Shown: in pieces, positions 17,417 through 26,908 of the stretch
How positions within the stretch are numbered: the stretch's first letter is position 1
Layout of the letters: each line of letters starts with the position of its first letter
Source of the DNA: Rhodanobacteraceae bacterium
GTDB taxonomy: Bacteria > Pseudomonadota > Gammaproteobacteria > Xanthomonadales > Rhodanobacteraceae
Assembly: GCA_016790075.1 (NCBI GenBank)
Contig: JAEUPP010000024.1
Span: 186,001 to 250,000 of the forward strand
DNA: 64,000 bases
Direction of reading: 5' to 3'
Position numbers and translations under genes: made by a program
The notes under the pieces: generated by a model
The model's input: the letters and a program-made list of their open reading frames with translations, nothing else
Told to the model about the DNA's origin: nothing
Database searches by the model: none

Positions 17417-17882
17417 GGGCAAGCTCGCGCGCGAGCACGCGCTCCAGATGGGCACGCGTCAGCGCATGCAACGCATCGACGTCGACCACAGCACGGGGGC
17501 GCCAGAGGGCGTCGTTGAGTACGTCGGCGTAGGCGGAAAAACCATCGCCGTGCCGATCGAGAAAACGTATCCAGTCATCCCCGCGCAGCACCGCCGCCTC
17601 AGCGCTGACCGCACGCGCAAGCCGACGCAGAAACCCCGACAGAGCCGCGAGATAGGCCAGCGCGGCTTCCGCATCCGGCGACGTGGGCCGCAGTGCGTCG
17701 AATTCCGCCAGCAGACGCCGTCGCCGCAGCGCACGTGCGCGCCGGCGCAACAGTGCCCGTATCGCGAAAGCCAGCACCAGCAGCAGCAGCACCGTCAGCA
17801 ACCACCAGCCCGGCGCCGGTGGCCAGGCGGACGGCGGCGGCGGCAGATGGATGTCGCGCAGCGGCGGCCAATTGTCCGTCAT
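17409..17882 (-). CDS. DUF4381 membrane protein of the bat operon
   Basis: A 157-residue protein beginning LRDIHLPPPPSAWPPAPGWW, the signature of DUF4381, followed by one transmembrane helix (about 28-45) and an Arg-rich cytoplasmic helical domain. It is commonly found between the DUF58 and VWA genes of MoxR operons. Its ATG shares one base with the stop of the DUF58 gene (TGATG), implying translational coupling. Function unknown. Confidence 0.88.
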   Translation of the reverse strand: MTDNWPPLRDIHLPPPPSAWPPAPGWWLLTVLLLLVLAFAIRALLRRRARALRRRRLLAEFDALRPTSPDAEAALAYLAALSGFLRRLARAVSAEAAVLRGDDWIRFLDRHGDGFSAYADVLNDALWRPRAVVDVDALHALTRAHLERVLARELAHV

Positions 17883-18862
17883 CAGCCTGTGCTCCGGCGG
17901 GTGGACAGCGCGAGGCTCAGCGGCGCAAGACTGCGCGCGGGATCGTCCCGCGTATCGAGCGTGACCAGGCCCGCACCCAACCGGCGCGCCTGGCGCAGCA
18001 GGATTTCGCGGCGCTGCTCGAAGGCCTGGGTCCAGCGCGCATCGGCGCTACCGCCGAAATCGATGCGGCGGCGCATGCCGCCCACTTCGATCGAATAGCG
18101 GCCGCGCGGCGGCGCACACATTTCCAGCGCATCGGTTGTCACGACGATGCGCACATCGCCATGGCTTGCAAGCCGCGCCAGCGGCGCTTCTGCGGCGGTA
18201 TCCGCACTGAAGCCATCGGTCAGCAGCACGATCAGGGTACCGGGCCGCGCCAGGCGCCGGGTGCGTTCCAGCGCCAACGACAGCGGTTCAGCCACCGCCG
18301 CTACATCAGCGCGTGCAATCGCATCCCAGTCCGCCAGCGCGCGCAGGCAATGCAATGCGCCGCGCGCGCCGCCGGCAGGCCGCACTTCCCCGGTTACGCC
18401 ACTGCCAAACCCCAGCGCACCGACCCGGTCGCCGCCGCGGGTCGCGCTCCAGGCGATCAGGGCAGCCGCACGTGCGGCCTGCACCGACTTGAAGCAGACC
18501 CGTGTGCCGAAGCGCATGCTGGGTGCATGGTCAAGCAGCAGCAGTACGCTGCGTTCGCGCTCCTCCTGAAACACCTTGGTATGTGGCTTGCCGCTGCGCG
18601 CGGTTACACGCCAGTCCATGCTGCGGATATCGTCGCCCGGCTGATAGCCGCGCGACTCGACATAGTCCACGCCCCGGCCGCGAAAGCGTGAGGAACGCAG
18701 GCCCGCCTGGGCGGTAGCAGCCTTGCGCGAAGCGGCAAGAACCAGCGAGCGCGCCGCCAGGCGCTGTGCGATCAGCGTTTCGAGCTCGACCTGCACTGCC
18801 GCAGCGCCGTGCAGCGGTGCGCGCGAAGCGGTAGCGGAACGTGGTACGGGCAAGGCCTGCAT
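17882..18862 (-). CDS. DUF58 domain protein (MoxR partner)
   Basis: A 326-residue soluble protein. The central motif, RGRGVDYVESRGYQPGDD followed by IRSMDW, is diagnostic of DUF58, and the C-terminal half is a VWA-like fold (SVLLLLDHAPSM, then IVLLTDGFS). It lacks the N-terminal membrane helices of longer DUF58 proteins. It lies 11 bases after moxR and is coupled to the DUF4381 gene. Proteins of this kind are thought to act with the MoxR ATPase in assembling or activating envelope complexes. Confidence 0.92.
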   Translation of the reverse strand: MQALPVPRSATASRAPLHGAAAVQVELETLIAQRLAARSLVLAASRKAATAQAGLRSSRFRGRGVDYVESRGYQPGDDIRSMDWRVTARSGKPHTKVFQEERERSVLLLLDHAPSMRFGTRVCFKSVQAARAAALIAWSATRGGDRVGALGFGSGVTGEVRPAGGARGALHCLRALADWDAIARADVAAVAEPLSLALERTRRLARPGTLIVLLTDGFSADTAAEAPLARLASHGDVRIVVTTDALEMCAPPRGRYSIEVGGMRRRIDFGGSADARWTQAFEQRREILLRQARRLGAGLVTLDTRDDPARSLAPLSLALSTRRSTG

Positions 18863-18873
18863 GTGTATGCCGC

Positions 18874-19869
18874 TCAGGGCAGGCTGATGCGCGACAGCAG
18901 TTGCGCAATCACCTGATCGGCGCGTATGCCTTCCGCCTCGGCTTCGTAGCTGAGCAGCACGCGATGCCGCAGCACATCGGCGGCGACGGCATGGATGTCT
19001 TCCGGCAGCACGTAGTCCCGCCCGGCGAGCCAGGCATGCGCGCGCGCGCAGCGATCCAGGGCGATAGTGCCGCGCGGGCTGGCGCCGAAGGCTATCCAGC
19101 GCGCGAGGTCATCGCCATGACGCGCTGCATTGCGCGTCGCTACCACCAGCTCGACGATGTAGCGTTCAAGTGCCGGCGCCAGATGCAGGTCGAGCACCGC
19201 TTCACGTGCGGCGAAGATCTGCGCCTGGGTCAGGCGTTGCGGCGGCGGCGCAGCCGCATGCAACTCGGCGCGTGCACGATCGCGCGCCAGCTTGAGAATC
19301 AGCGCTTCGGCATCCGCGTCGGGATAGCCGATCGCGACATGCATGAGAAACCGGTCGAGCTGCGCTTCGGGCAGCGGATAGGTGCCTTCCTGCTCGATCG
19401 GATTCTGTGTCGCCATGACCAGGAACAGGGGGGGGAGTGGATAGGTCGTGCGGCCTATCGTGACCTGTCGCTCGCCCATGGCTTCAAGCAGCGCGGACTG
19501 CACCTTGGCCGGCGCGCGATTGACTTCGTCGGCGAGAATGACATTGTGGAAAATAGGACCGCGCTGGAATTCAAAGCGGGCTTCCTGCGGCCGGTAGATT
19601 TCGGTCCCGGTCAGATCGGCCGGCAGCAGGTCGGGGGTGAACTGCACACGATGAAAGTCGGCCTCGATACGGCTGGCCAGCTCCTTGATCGCCGTGGTCT
19701 TGGCCAGGCCCGGTGCGCCTTCGACCAGCAGATGGCCGTCGGCGAGCAACGCAACCAGCAGCCGGTCGACCAGATGGCGCTGACCGATGATGCGTCCGGA
19801 AAGATCCTCGCGCAGGGCGCGAAACGTATCGATCAGCGTCGAGGCTTGCTGCGGTTCGGGTAGATCCAT
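18874..19869 (-). CDS. MoxR family AAA+ ATPase
   Basis: A 331-residue ATPase. ATG 19869 is preferred; the open frame extends to a TTG at 19947, but that region has no conserved character. Walker A is VEGAPGLAKTT, Walker B is LADEVNRAPAKVQSALLEAM, sensor 1 is MATQNP, and the MoxR motif GTYPLPEAQLDRFLMH is present. It is the first gene of an operon with DUF58, DUF4381, two VWA proteins and BatD. MoxR ATPases act as chaperone-like factors for VWA-containing partners. Its promoter should lie in 19870-20043, but I see no clear sigma-70 boxes there. Confidence 0.95.
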   Translation of the reverse strand: MDLPEPQQASTLIDTFRALREDLSGRIIGQRHLVDRLLVALLADGHLLVEGAPGLAKTTAIKELASRIEADFHRVQFTPDLLPADLTGTEIYRPQEARFEFQRGPIFHNVILADEVNRAPAKVQSALLEAMGERQVTIGRTTYPLPPLFLVMATQNPIEQEGTYPLPEAQLDRFLMHVAIGYPDADAEALILKLARDRARAELHAAAPPPQRLTQAQIFAAREAVLDLHLAPALERYIVELVVATRNAARHGDDLARWIAFGASPRGTIALDRCARAHAWLAGRDYVLPEDIHAVAADVLRHRVLLSYEAEAEGIRADQVIAQLLSRISLP

Positions 19870-20043
19870 GGACAACTCGTCTGGGAAGGGCGAAGCGGGC
19901 GGCTTTGACCGCGGCGGAACGTGAAAGTTTGCCGTGTTTGCTGCCAATCGGAAATCGGGTCGGGACCGGGTGCAGCCTGCATGGTTGAACTCTGCGCAGG
20001 CGTGCGCCGCGCCGCGCCGGGTCGCCGGCCGGTCTTGTGCAGA

Positions 20044-21207
20044 TCACACCAATTCAATTGCCTCATCAAGCGACAGGGGCTTACCGATCAGATAGCCCTG
20101 GGCGTAGGTGCAGCCTAGCTCCCCCAGCATCTGCAGTTGCGCCGGGGTTTCCACCCCTTCGGCCACGATGTCGCAGCCCAGCGAATTGGCCATGGTAACC
20201 ACCGCGCGTACGATCGCGAGGCAACGCGGCTCGTGCATCTGGCGCACAAAGCCCTGGTCCATTTTCAGCGTATCGAACTCCAGCCTGTGCAGATGGCCGA
20301 GGTTGGAATAGCCAGTACCGAAGTCATCCAGCGCAACCCGGAGTCCCGCCGCATGGCAGCGCGTGATGATGCTGTCGACGCGGACGTAGTCGAGAACCAG
20401 ACTTTCGGTGATTTCGAGCTTGAGCTGCGCCGGATGCAGGCCGTGGGCACGCACGGTCTGCAGAAAGCGGTCCAGCAGCGCATCATCATCGAGCTGACGG
20501 CCGGAAACATTGAGCGCAACGAATACAGGATCGCCCTCGCGGTACTTGCGCAGGCGCTGCAGCGCGCCACAAACCTGATCGAGCACGTAGTCGCCGACCG
20601 GCACGATCAATGAGGTTTCCTCAGCCAGCGCGATGAACTCTGCAGGAGATACCGGACCGCGCTCGGGATGGGTCCAGCGCGTCAGGGCCTCGAATCCGGC
20701 AATGCGATGGTTTGCGATATCCAGGATAGGCTGCAGGCGCACTTCCAGCTCACCCTTGTCCAGGGCCTCCCGCAAATGGCTTTCCAGCCGTATCTTGTCC
20801 AATGCGATTGAGGCGTCGCTGCTGCGCGCTACGGCGACCGGGGCATCGGACTGGCCCGACAGCTGGGCCAATGCAGAACGGTAGCGTGCTATCTGGCTGA
20901 GCAGCAGCGCGCGGACGACGGGATCGGCCGAGGTCAGCCGCTCCGCAAACTGCTTGCGGTCGATAGGCATCAGCACACAGTCTGACAACGCCCGTGCCGT
21001 CGCCGTGCGCGGTGAATCGTCAAGCACGGCCATTTCGCCGAGCAGGTCACCGGGACCCAGCAGGCCCAGGCGCCGCGAGGTGGAACCGTGTTCTGTGGTG
21101 ACTTCGATAGAGCCGCTTTCAAGCAGGAACGCCGATGTCGGCTCGTCCCCTTGCTTGAACAGAACGCTGCCGGCGGGAACGTCGACGCGGAACGAAGACA
21201 CATTCAT
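20044..21207 (-). CDS. Cyclic-nucleotide-binding domain and EAL domain phosphodiesterase
   Basis: A 387-residue cytoplasmic protein. Residues about 5-115 are a CRP-like cNMP-binding domain (FKQGDEPTSAFLLESGSIEV, GDLLGEMAVLDDSPRTATA). Residues about 140-385 are an EAL domain with the catalytic signatures FEALTRW, DDFGTGYSNL, LKMDQGF and EGVET, so c-di-GMP phosphodiesterase activity is expected. No GGDEF domain is present. The layout suggests c-di-GMP breakdown controlled by a cyclic nucleotide. A GGGAG ribosome site precedes ATG 21207. It is insulated from the upstream gene by the terminator at 21291-21318, so its promoter must lie between 21208 and 21290. Confidence 0.93.
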   Translation of the reverse strand: MNVSSFRVDVPAGSVLFKQGDEPTSAFLLESGSIEVTTEHGSTSRRLGLLGPGDLLGEMAVLDDSPRTATARALSDCVLMPIDRKQFAERLTSADPVVRALLLSQIARYRSALAQLSGQSDAPVAVARSSDASIALDKIRLESHLREALDKGELEVRLQPILDIANHRIAGFEALTRWTHPERGPVSPAEFIALAEETSLIVPVGDYVLDQVCGALQRLRKYREGDPVFVALNVSGRQLDDDALLDRFLQTVRAHGLHPAQLKLEITESLVLDYVRVDSIITRCHAAGLRVALDDFGTGYSNLGHLHRLEFDTLKMDQGFVRQMHEPRCLAIVRAVVTMANSLGCDIVAEGVETPAQLQMLGELGCTYAQGYLIGKPLSLDEAIELV

Positions 21208-21290
21208 AGGCAGCTCCCGATGCTATCCGGATGCTAGCAGGGGGCGGTGATCGTCGATACGGCAGAACATCTGCCGCGTCACCGGAAAAC

Positions 21291-21318
21291 AGCGAGGCCG
21301 CCTTGCGGCGGCCTCGCT
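21291..21318 (-). terminator. Strong intrinsic terminator of the Ig-like lipoprotein gene
   Basis: A perfect 12-bp stem (AGCGAGGCCGCC/GGCGGCCTCGCT) with a 4-base loop, followed on the minus strand by GTTTTCC. It starts 25 bases past the stop of the 21344-23986 gene. Confidence 0.88.
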
Positions 21319-21343
21319 GATGTCCGGCACTGCGAACCGTTGT

Positions 21344-23986
21344 TTACGGCACGGTAACCGTCGCGGTACAGGTCTGCGCCGTGTTCAGCGTAACGTTGGC
21401 GCTGACCGGTCCGCTTTGCGCACAACCACCGCTGAAGGTGACCGTACGACCCGGAGCAGCCGGGCAGCCTACGCCGGTCGGAGTCGCCGTCAACTGCACC
21501 GCCGTTCCCTGCGGGAAGGTCGAATTGCACGACACGTTACCACCTCCGGCCGGAGCACTGCAGGCGATACCCACCGGCGCGCTCGCGATGGTCAGGCCAC
21601 AAGCCGTCGGTCCAGCCGCAGTCGGCACGGCCGTCACGTTCAACTGAACCGTAGTCCCGGTTCCGCCGCAGAGTCCCGGCGGAGGCGGCGGGCTCACGTT
21701 TGCGTTGCAAAGATCAATACCTTCAAACCTGACTTCGGTTCTTTCTCCGGAACTCGCTGTGAAGATGCAGCTACCCGAACGCGACGAACCATAGTCGTTG
21801 AGATTGTCGCCATTGATGCTCGCCGTTGTCTGACCCTGGGCATTGGTGACGCCGGCCGGGGTACTAATGCTCACCGCGCCCGTGCACTGCGTATCGATAT
21901 TGATGCCGGGGATCGGGTTGCCCGAGCTGTCGCGAAGCGTCAGAGTGACAGTGCCGCCAGAGCCGCGGAAATAGCTGGGCGAGGCCGTCAGTGATCCACC
22001 TATGCCCGCCTCGGAAATCGTGACGATAGCCCTTTCATCCTCGTCGAAGCCCTCATACGAGAAGACCACACGCGGTCCAGCGGGATTCGGAGGACCAAGG
22101 TCGTCTGCACCAATCGTACGCACCGTAGCCACGGTACAGCCGTTGGTACCGGTCAGGCGCTCGACCGTGCCGGAGTTGGCTATGTTGTCAACAAAACCCC
22201 TGGCGCCACCCGGCAAGGCCTCGAACGCGAACTGCACGGGGATACCCTGCACCGGCGCGCCAAAGTTGTCGATTACGCAAATCGTGACCAGCGACGTGGA
22301 ATTGCCCGGCACATCGGTCGGATTCGTGGTCAACGTCAATTCACGCGCAGCGGCGAAGCGATAGCTACCGATATCGGTAACCTTCTTGAGGTTGCCGTTG
22401 GCACCAACGCCGTCACCTTGGGCATACAGATAGACAAGCTTGCCGAGGCGGTTGTTCGGGTAGTTCAGCAGCGCCGTCGCCACACCGTTGGCATTGGTCA
22501 CACCCAGGACAGCGTTGTTGAAGGTTCCGCTGTCGCGGATATTCGAATCGACTGCACGACCGATCACATAAGGCAGCACAGGGCCGTTGTTGACGCTGTT
22601 GCCGGTGTCGTCGTTGCGGTTGAACGGCACGCTGACGTTGAGGCTGGTCGCGGTATTGATGGTCGTGACCGTGCGTGCACTTTCGAGATCGCGATTGCCG
22701 GGAACCAGATCACCGAACACGAGCAAGGTGTCACCAGGGCCAGGGCGATCGCCGGTACCGGTAAAGCGACCGGTAGGTGCAGTAAACAGCGTGCCGCTTT
22801 CCAGCGGATCACCATCAGCGCCAGCGATAACCATCTGACCCGGGCCGCTGGCAGGGAAACCGGTAGCCGGGAAGTCGATCGCACCGAAGCGGATGTTCGT
22901 ACCCGCCGGAACCGGATTGCCCTGGCGGTCAGTCGCCAGCGCGCTGACGATCAATGAGTAGGTGCCGTTGGGCGTCGCACTCCCGGTAATCCCGTTCTGC
23001 ACCACGGCGTCACGAATCGGCGAGGTGATAGCGAGGCTGAACAGCTTGCCGTCGGATACGACCACGCTGGCCGTGGATACCACAGGATCGCCGATGCCGT
23101 TATCGACGTTGTTGTCGGCCCTGTCGGCAATGGAGCGTATCTGCACCGGCCCCTGTATGGTCCCGGCCCGGAACGAAGCCGAAGCAATGCCCTGCACCGT
23201 ACGGGATTTGACCGTAGTGCCCGTGTTCGATCCGCCAGCCCCCAGGGCGCTCAGCGAACCGTAGTTCGCACCGCCGACAACTTCAAACTGCACATTGTTA
23301 AAAGTCGTATTGCCTGTACCCGGATCCGGCACGAACTGATTGCCGCCGTCGCGCACCACTGCGGAGACGATGGTGCTGTTGGATCCACCCGTTTCCTGCA
23401 GATAGACATGATTCGGGCTTACCTCGGACACGATGGACGCAGGCAGCGTGGAGGCCACATTGGCGACCGAGATCTGTATGGTCTTGGAGATCGTGGTCGG
23501 CGACGCGGTGTCGTTGGCGGTAACCGTCACCGTCGCGACACCAGCCGTGTCGAACGAGTGCACAAACACCGTCGCATGACCGCCGGTTACGTCAACCGGG
23601 CCACTGCCCAGTATGTCGAAAAACTCGTTGCCGCGAACATAGGCCCCCGTGGTGGGGTTGAATTCGGTCTGGGTAGCCGGATCGTCGAGTTTCGAGAACC
23701 CCGCGACCGTAACCGGGTTGATCGACACGGCTACTTTCTGGCCCGAGACCAGATCGCCGTTGGCGCGGCGCCAGGTGATATTCAACTCGGCGATGTAGGG
23801 CGATCCGAGAAACGGCAGGCCGCCCTGCCGGTTCATCGGCAAACTGGTAGCCGTGGTCGTGATCGTCAACGTGCCGCTGGTCACAGGCTGGAACGCTCCG
23901 TCACCACCACTGCCGCCACCGCCGCCGCAACTAGCCAGCATCAGGCCAGCTGTCAGCAGACCGAGGCATCGTTTAAAAGCTCTCAT
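21344..23986 (-). CDS. Large Ig-like (invasin/Big_1-type) lipoprotein
   Basis: An 880-residue exported protein. ATG 23986 is chosen because GGAGAG sits just upstream and it gives a clean lipoprotein signal (MRAFKRCLGLLTAGLMLAS then Cys). A flexible Gly/Ser linker follows the lipidated Cys. The remainder is tandem beta-sandwich domains of about 100 residues with phrases typical of bacterial Ig-like and invasin repeats (ATVTVTANDTASPTTIS, VTNANGVATALLNY, TNAQGQTTASINGDN). The last 150 residues contain more Cys than the rest and may form disulfides. It lies directly downstream of pilQ on the same strand. Surface display as an adhesin or pilus-associated factor is inference. Confidence 0.85.
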   Translation of the reverse strand: MRAFKRCLGLLTAGLMLASCGGGGGSGGDGAFQPVTSGTLTITTTATSLPMNRQGGLPFLGSPYIAELNITWRRANGDLVSGQKVAVSINPVTVAGFSKLDDPATQTEFNPTTGAYVRGNEFFDILGSGPVDVTGGHATVFVHSFDTAGVATVTVTANDTASPTTISKTIQISVANVASTLPASIVSEVSPNHVYLQETGGSNSTIVSAVVRDGGNQFVPDPGTGNTTFNNVQFEVVGGANYGSLSALGAGGSNTGTTVKSRTVQGIASASFRAGTIQGPVQIRSIADRADNNVDNGIGDPVVSTASVVVSDGKLFSLAITSPIRDAVVQNGITGSATPNGTYSLIVSALATDRQGNPVPAGTNIRFGAIDFPATGFPASGPGQMVIAGADGDPLESGTLFTAPTGRFTGTGDRPGPGDTLLVFGDLVPGNRDLESARTVTTINTATSLNVSVPFNRNDDTGNSVNNGPVLPYVIGRAVDSNIRDSGTFNNAVLGVTNANGVATALLNYPNNRLGKLVYLYAQGDGVGANGNLKKVTDIGSYRFAAARELTLTTNPTDVPGNSTSLVTICVIDNFGAPVQGIPVQFAFEALPGGARGFVDNIANSGTVERLTGTNGCTVATVRTIGADDLGPPNPAGPRVVFSYEGFDEDERAIVTISEAGIGGSLTASPSYFRGSGGTVTLTLRDSSGNPIPGINIDTQCTGAVSISTPAGVTNAQGQTTASINGDNLNDYGSSRSGSCIFTASSGERTEVRFEGIDLCNANVSPPPPPGLCGGTGTTVQLNVTAVPTAAGPTACGLTIASAPVGIACSAPAGGGNVSCNSTFPQGTAVQLTATPTGVGCPAAPGRTVTFSGGCAQSGPVSANVTLNTAQTCTATVTVP

Positions 23987-24029
23987 GTCGTCTCTCCAAG
24001 CTCGCAATTACATCGCGTTTTGGCCGCAA

Positions 24030-24048
24030 CGCCAGGACTTGCCTGGCG
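24030..24048 (-). terminator. Candidate hairpin at the end of the pil operon
   Basis: A perfect 7-bp stem (CGCCAGG/CCTGGCG) with a 5-base loop, located 17 bases past the pilQ stop and upstream of the lipoprotein start. There is no T run on the minus strand, so it may only attenuate transcription into the next gene. Confidence 0.4.
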
Positions 24049-24064
24049 AATGCGAGCTCAAGCG

Positions 24065-26338
24065 TTATTTCAGGCTTTCATTCAGAATGCGTGGGGTCAC
24101 AAAGATCAACAGCTCAGCCTTCTCATTGCTGTTTTTCTTGTTACGGAACAGCGCGCCGACGCCCGGAATATCGCCCAGGAACGGCACTTTCTTGATGTCG
24201 TCGCGCGACTCCACTTCGTAGACACCGCCGAGCACCACGGTCTGACCGTCGTCAACCAGCACCGTCGTATTGATTTCGCGCTTGTCGATCTGCGGCACAA
24301 AACCGCCGCCGGGATTCGGCACCAACGCGGCGATGTTGTCCTTCTTGACGTTCAGCGCCAGCACGACACGCTCATCGTTGGTAATCGTCGGCGTGACCTT
24401 GAGCTCAAGCACAGCGTCCTTGAAATTGACGGTCGCCTGCCCGCCGCCGGCGCCTTGCTGGAACGTGACGTAGCCGATTTCCTGGCCTTGCTTGATCACA
24501 GCTTCCTGCTGATTGGCTGTAATTACGCGCGGACTCGATATCACCTCGCCGCGGTTCTCGGTCTGCGCCGCCGAGAGTTCCAGATCGAGCAAGTAGTCTG
24601 CACCCAGTATCGCCAGACCGAAGCTGCCCGCGGGTGAGGCCGCCGGAAGATTGACACCAAGGCGATTGCCCAGCGATGGGTTGAAAATGCCGCGACTCTC
24701 TTCAAACGGCACACGCGGTATGGCAATGGGCGTACCCGAGCGGCCGGTCAGACGATTGTTCAGCGCAATGTTGGCCATGGTATCGGCCGCCACCTGTGTA
24801 CCCGACAGCGAGATCACATTGCCGTGGTTGTCCTCATATCCACCGCTGACGCCGAAGCGAACGCCGAGCTCTTTCGCAAAATCGTCGGTTGCAATCACAA
24901 TGCGCGATTCGATCAGCACCTGCTGTACCGGGCGGTCGAGCGTCAGCACCAGGTCGCGGATTTCGCGGATCTTCTCCGGCGTGTCGTTGACGAGCAGTGT
25001 GTTGGTACGTTCATCATGGGTCACCGATCCACGCGGTGACAGGAAGCCACGGGTGGTGTCGGCCAGCGACGGCGCGGCTGCAGCTCCGCCGGTGCCTGCC
25101 CCCGGTGTGGAGGCGGTCTGCGAGCGCAGCAAAGCGGCGATATCCTTGGCCTTGCCGTAGCTCACCTTGATATAGGCCGAGTCGAGTTCGACGCGCTGCT
25201 CCAGTGCGATACGCGCATCTTCAAGCGCCTGCTCGCGATCAGCAATTTCCTTTTGCGGCGCGACCCAGATCACGTTGTCGCGACGACGCTTGTCGAGACC
25301 TTTGGCCTGCAGCACCAGATCCAGAGCCTGATCCCAGGGCACATTGATCAGACGCAGCGTCACGTTTCCGCTGACCGTATCGGCTACGACGATGTTGAGA
25401 TCGGACACGTCGGCAATCAGCTGCAGCACCGAGCGCGTCGGAATATCCTGGAAATTGAAGGTCACGCGCGCGCCGGTATATTCCGGCTCGGCGTTCTTGT
25501 CCTTTTTCTTCTCCGCATCGGCCTTCTTCGGCGCTATCTCGAGCACGTATTCATTGCCCGACTGATACGCAAGCTGCTCGTACGGACCTTTGGCGCTGAT
25601 TTCAAGGCGTGCACCGGTACCCCGTGCGCGGGCCTCGACAAACTGCACCGGTGTAGCGAAATCGAGCAGATCCAGGCGCTGGGCAAGATTGGACGGCAAC
25701 TGCGCGTTGTAGAGGTCGAGCGTGATGTTGTCACCCTCACGTTTGACGTCCGTCGTCGCGCCCTCGCCGGAGAAGGTCACGACTATGCGGCCTTCCCCAT
25801 TCTTGCCACGGCGGAAATCGATGTTGGCTACCTCGACCCCGCGGGCGGCCACCGCCTTGTTCGGGTCGCTGGAAGCGATCGCCGTGGCGGCGGACGATCC
25901 CGTCACGCCATTGCCTATGGTCAGGATCAGACTATTGCCGTCGATCTTGCTTTCGTAACTTGAAGGACGCACAAGATCGACCACCACGCGGGTGCGGCCA
26001 GCGGCTTCAACGGCAGAAACCGATGTGGTCGCACCGGTATTGATTTCGACGTTGCGCTGACTCAGCGCGCTACGCGTGTCAGCCAGATCCAGTGCGATAC
26101 GCGGAGGCGTATCCGTCGTGAATACCTGCGGATCACTGGGTGTAGAGGAAAGCTGCAGCGTCACTTCCACCTTGCCGCCGGGCAAGGTGTTGTAGCTGAT
26201 CTTTTCGAGCACGTTTTCGGCACTTGCGGCGCCGGAAGCGAACGTGGCCGCGAGCATCAATGCGGGCACGCACCGGCGCAAGAGGCGAGTCAAGGGACCA
26301 AATCCGCGTCCCAGGTTGTAGGCAGCTGTCGTAGTCAT
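24065..26338 (-). CDS. pilQ: Type IV pilus secretin PilQ
   Basis: A 757-residue outer-membrane secretin, the channel through which the pilus leaves the cell. After a signal peptide (cut near GAASA) come two AMIN domains (about 45-240, peptidoglycan-binding type), an STN/N0 domain (NFQDIPTRSVLQLIADVSDLN), an N1 KH-like domain, and the secretin domain with the conserved end (VVLGGVYEVESRDDIKKVPF, GDIPGVGALFRNK, ELLIFVTPRI). ATG 26338 is preferred over a TTG five codons upstream. It is the last gene of pilMNOPQ, 24 bases after pilP. Confidence 0.97.
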   Translation of the reverse strand: MTTTAAYNLGRGFGPLTRLLRRCVPALMLAATFASGAASAENVLEKISYNTLPGGKVEVTLQLSSTPSDPQVFTTDTPPRIALDLADTRSALSQRNVEINTGATTSVSAVEAAGRTRVVVDLVRPSSYESKIDGNSLILTIGNGVTGSSAATAIASSDPNKAVAARGVEVANIDFRRGKNGEGRIVVTFSGEGATTDVKREGDNITLDLYNAQLPSNLAQRLDLLDFATPVQFVEARARGTGARLEISAKGPYEQLAYQSGNEYVLEIAPKKADAEKKKDKNAEPEYTGARVTFNFQDIPTRSVLQLIADVSDLNIVVADTVSGNVTLRLINVPWDQALDLVLQAKGLDKRRRDNVIWVAPQKEIADREQALEDARIALEQRVELDSAYIKVSYGKAKDIAALLRSQTASTPGAGTGGAAAAPSLADTTRGFLSPRGSVTHDERTNTLLVNDTPEKIREIRDLVLTLDRPVQQVLIESRIVIATDDFAKELGVRFGVSGGYEDNHGNVISLSGTQVAADTMANIALNNRLTGRSGTPIAIPRVPFEESRGIFNPSLGNRLGVNLPAASPAGSFGLAILGADYLLDLELSAAQTENRGEVISSPRVITANQQEAVIKQGQEIGYVTFQQGAGGGQATVNFKDAVLELKVTPTITNDERVVLALNVKKDNIAALVPNPGGGFVPQIDKREINTTVLVDDGQTVVLGGVYEVESRDDIKKVPFLGDIPGVGALFRNKKNSNEKAELLIFVTPRILNESLK

Positions 26339-26362
26339 GAAAGTTACCCCCAAATGGGCCTC

Positions 26363-26908
26363 TTATTGGTCACCGAGCGCGATGGACGCCTGGCGCTCCA
26401 TCCAGCCGCCGGCCCCGTTGGGAACCAGCTCGACGAGTTCGATCCGATCTTCGGCAATTCCCGAGATGCGGCCGTAGTTCTGTCCAAGGTAATTATCTTT
26501 GTGCACCCGGTGCACGACGCCTTCCGGATCTTTTACCAGTCCTTCGATCGCGTCGCCGATGCCCAACGTACCGACCATCGAAAGGCCATCGAGCGGATAC
26601 TTCTCCAGCAACTCGGGGGTACGATTCTTGTCCGGCCCCTGCCCGTTGGCGGCTTCCGCCAGCTGTTCCTCGCGCCGCTCCTCCAGACTGGGGCTGAACG
26701 GGTCGCGCAGCTCGACACCCGCTGCATCCAGGTTCTTGTATTCGAAAGTCTCGAATGTCTTCACTACAGGCAGCGGATCAATCGGCGGCCCCTTTTTTGC
26801 TTTTTCCGCAGCGACCCAGTCCTCCAGATCACGCCGTCCCGCGGTACAACCCGCGAGGGTCAGCATGATCAGAGCGGGCACGAACAGCGTTCGTAAGCGC
26901 ATGCTCAT
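26363..26908 (-). CDS. pilP: Type IV pilus inner-membrane lipoprotein PilP
   Basis: A 181-residue lipoprotein with lipobox LTLAG-Cys near residue 21, a disordered linker and a C-terminal beta-sandwich domain (about 75-165: LSMVGTLG, GVVHRVHKDNYLGQNYGRI), typical of PilP. It joins the PilN-PilO complex to the PilQ secretin. Its ATG overlaps the pilO stop by 4 bases. Confidence 0.96.
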   Translation of the reverse strand: MSMRLRTLFVPALIMLTLAGCTAGRRDLEDWVAAEKAKKGPPIDPLPVVKTFETFEYKNLDAAGVELRDPFSPSLEERREEQLAEAANGQGPDKNRTPELLEKYPLDGLSMVGTLGIGDAIEGLVKDPEGVVHRVHKDNYLGQNYGRISGIAEDRIELVELVPNGAGGWMERQASIALGDQ

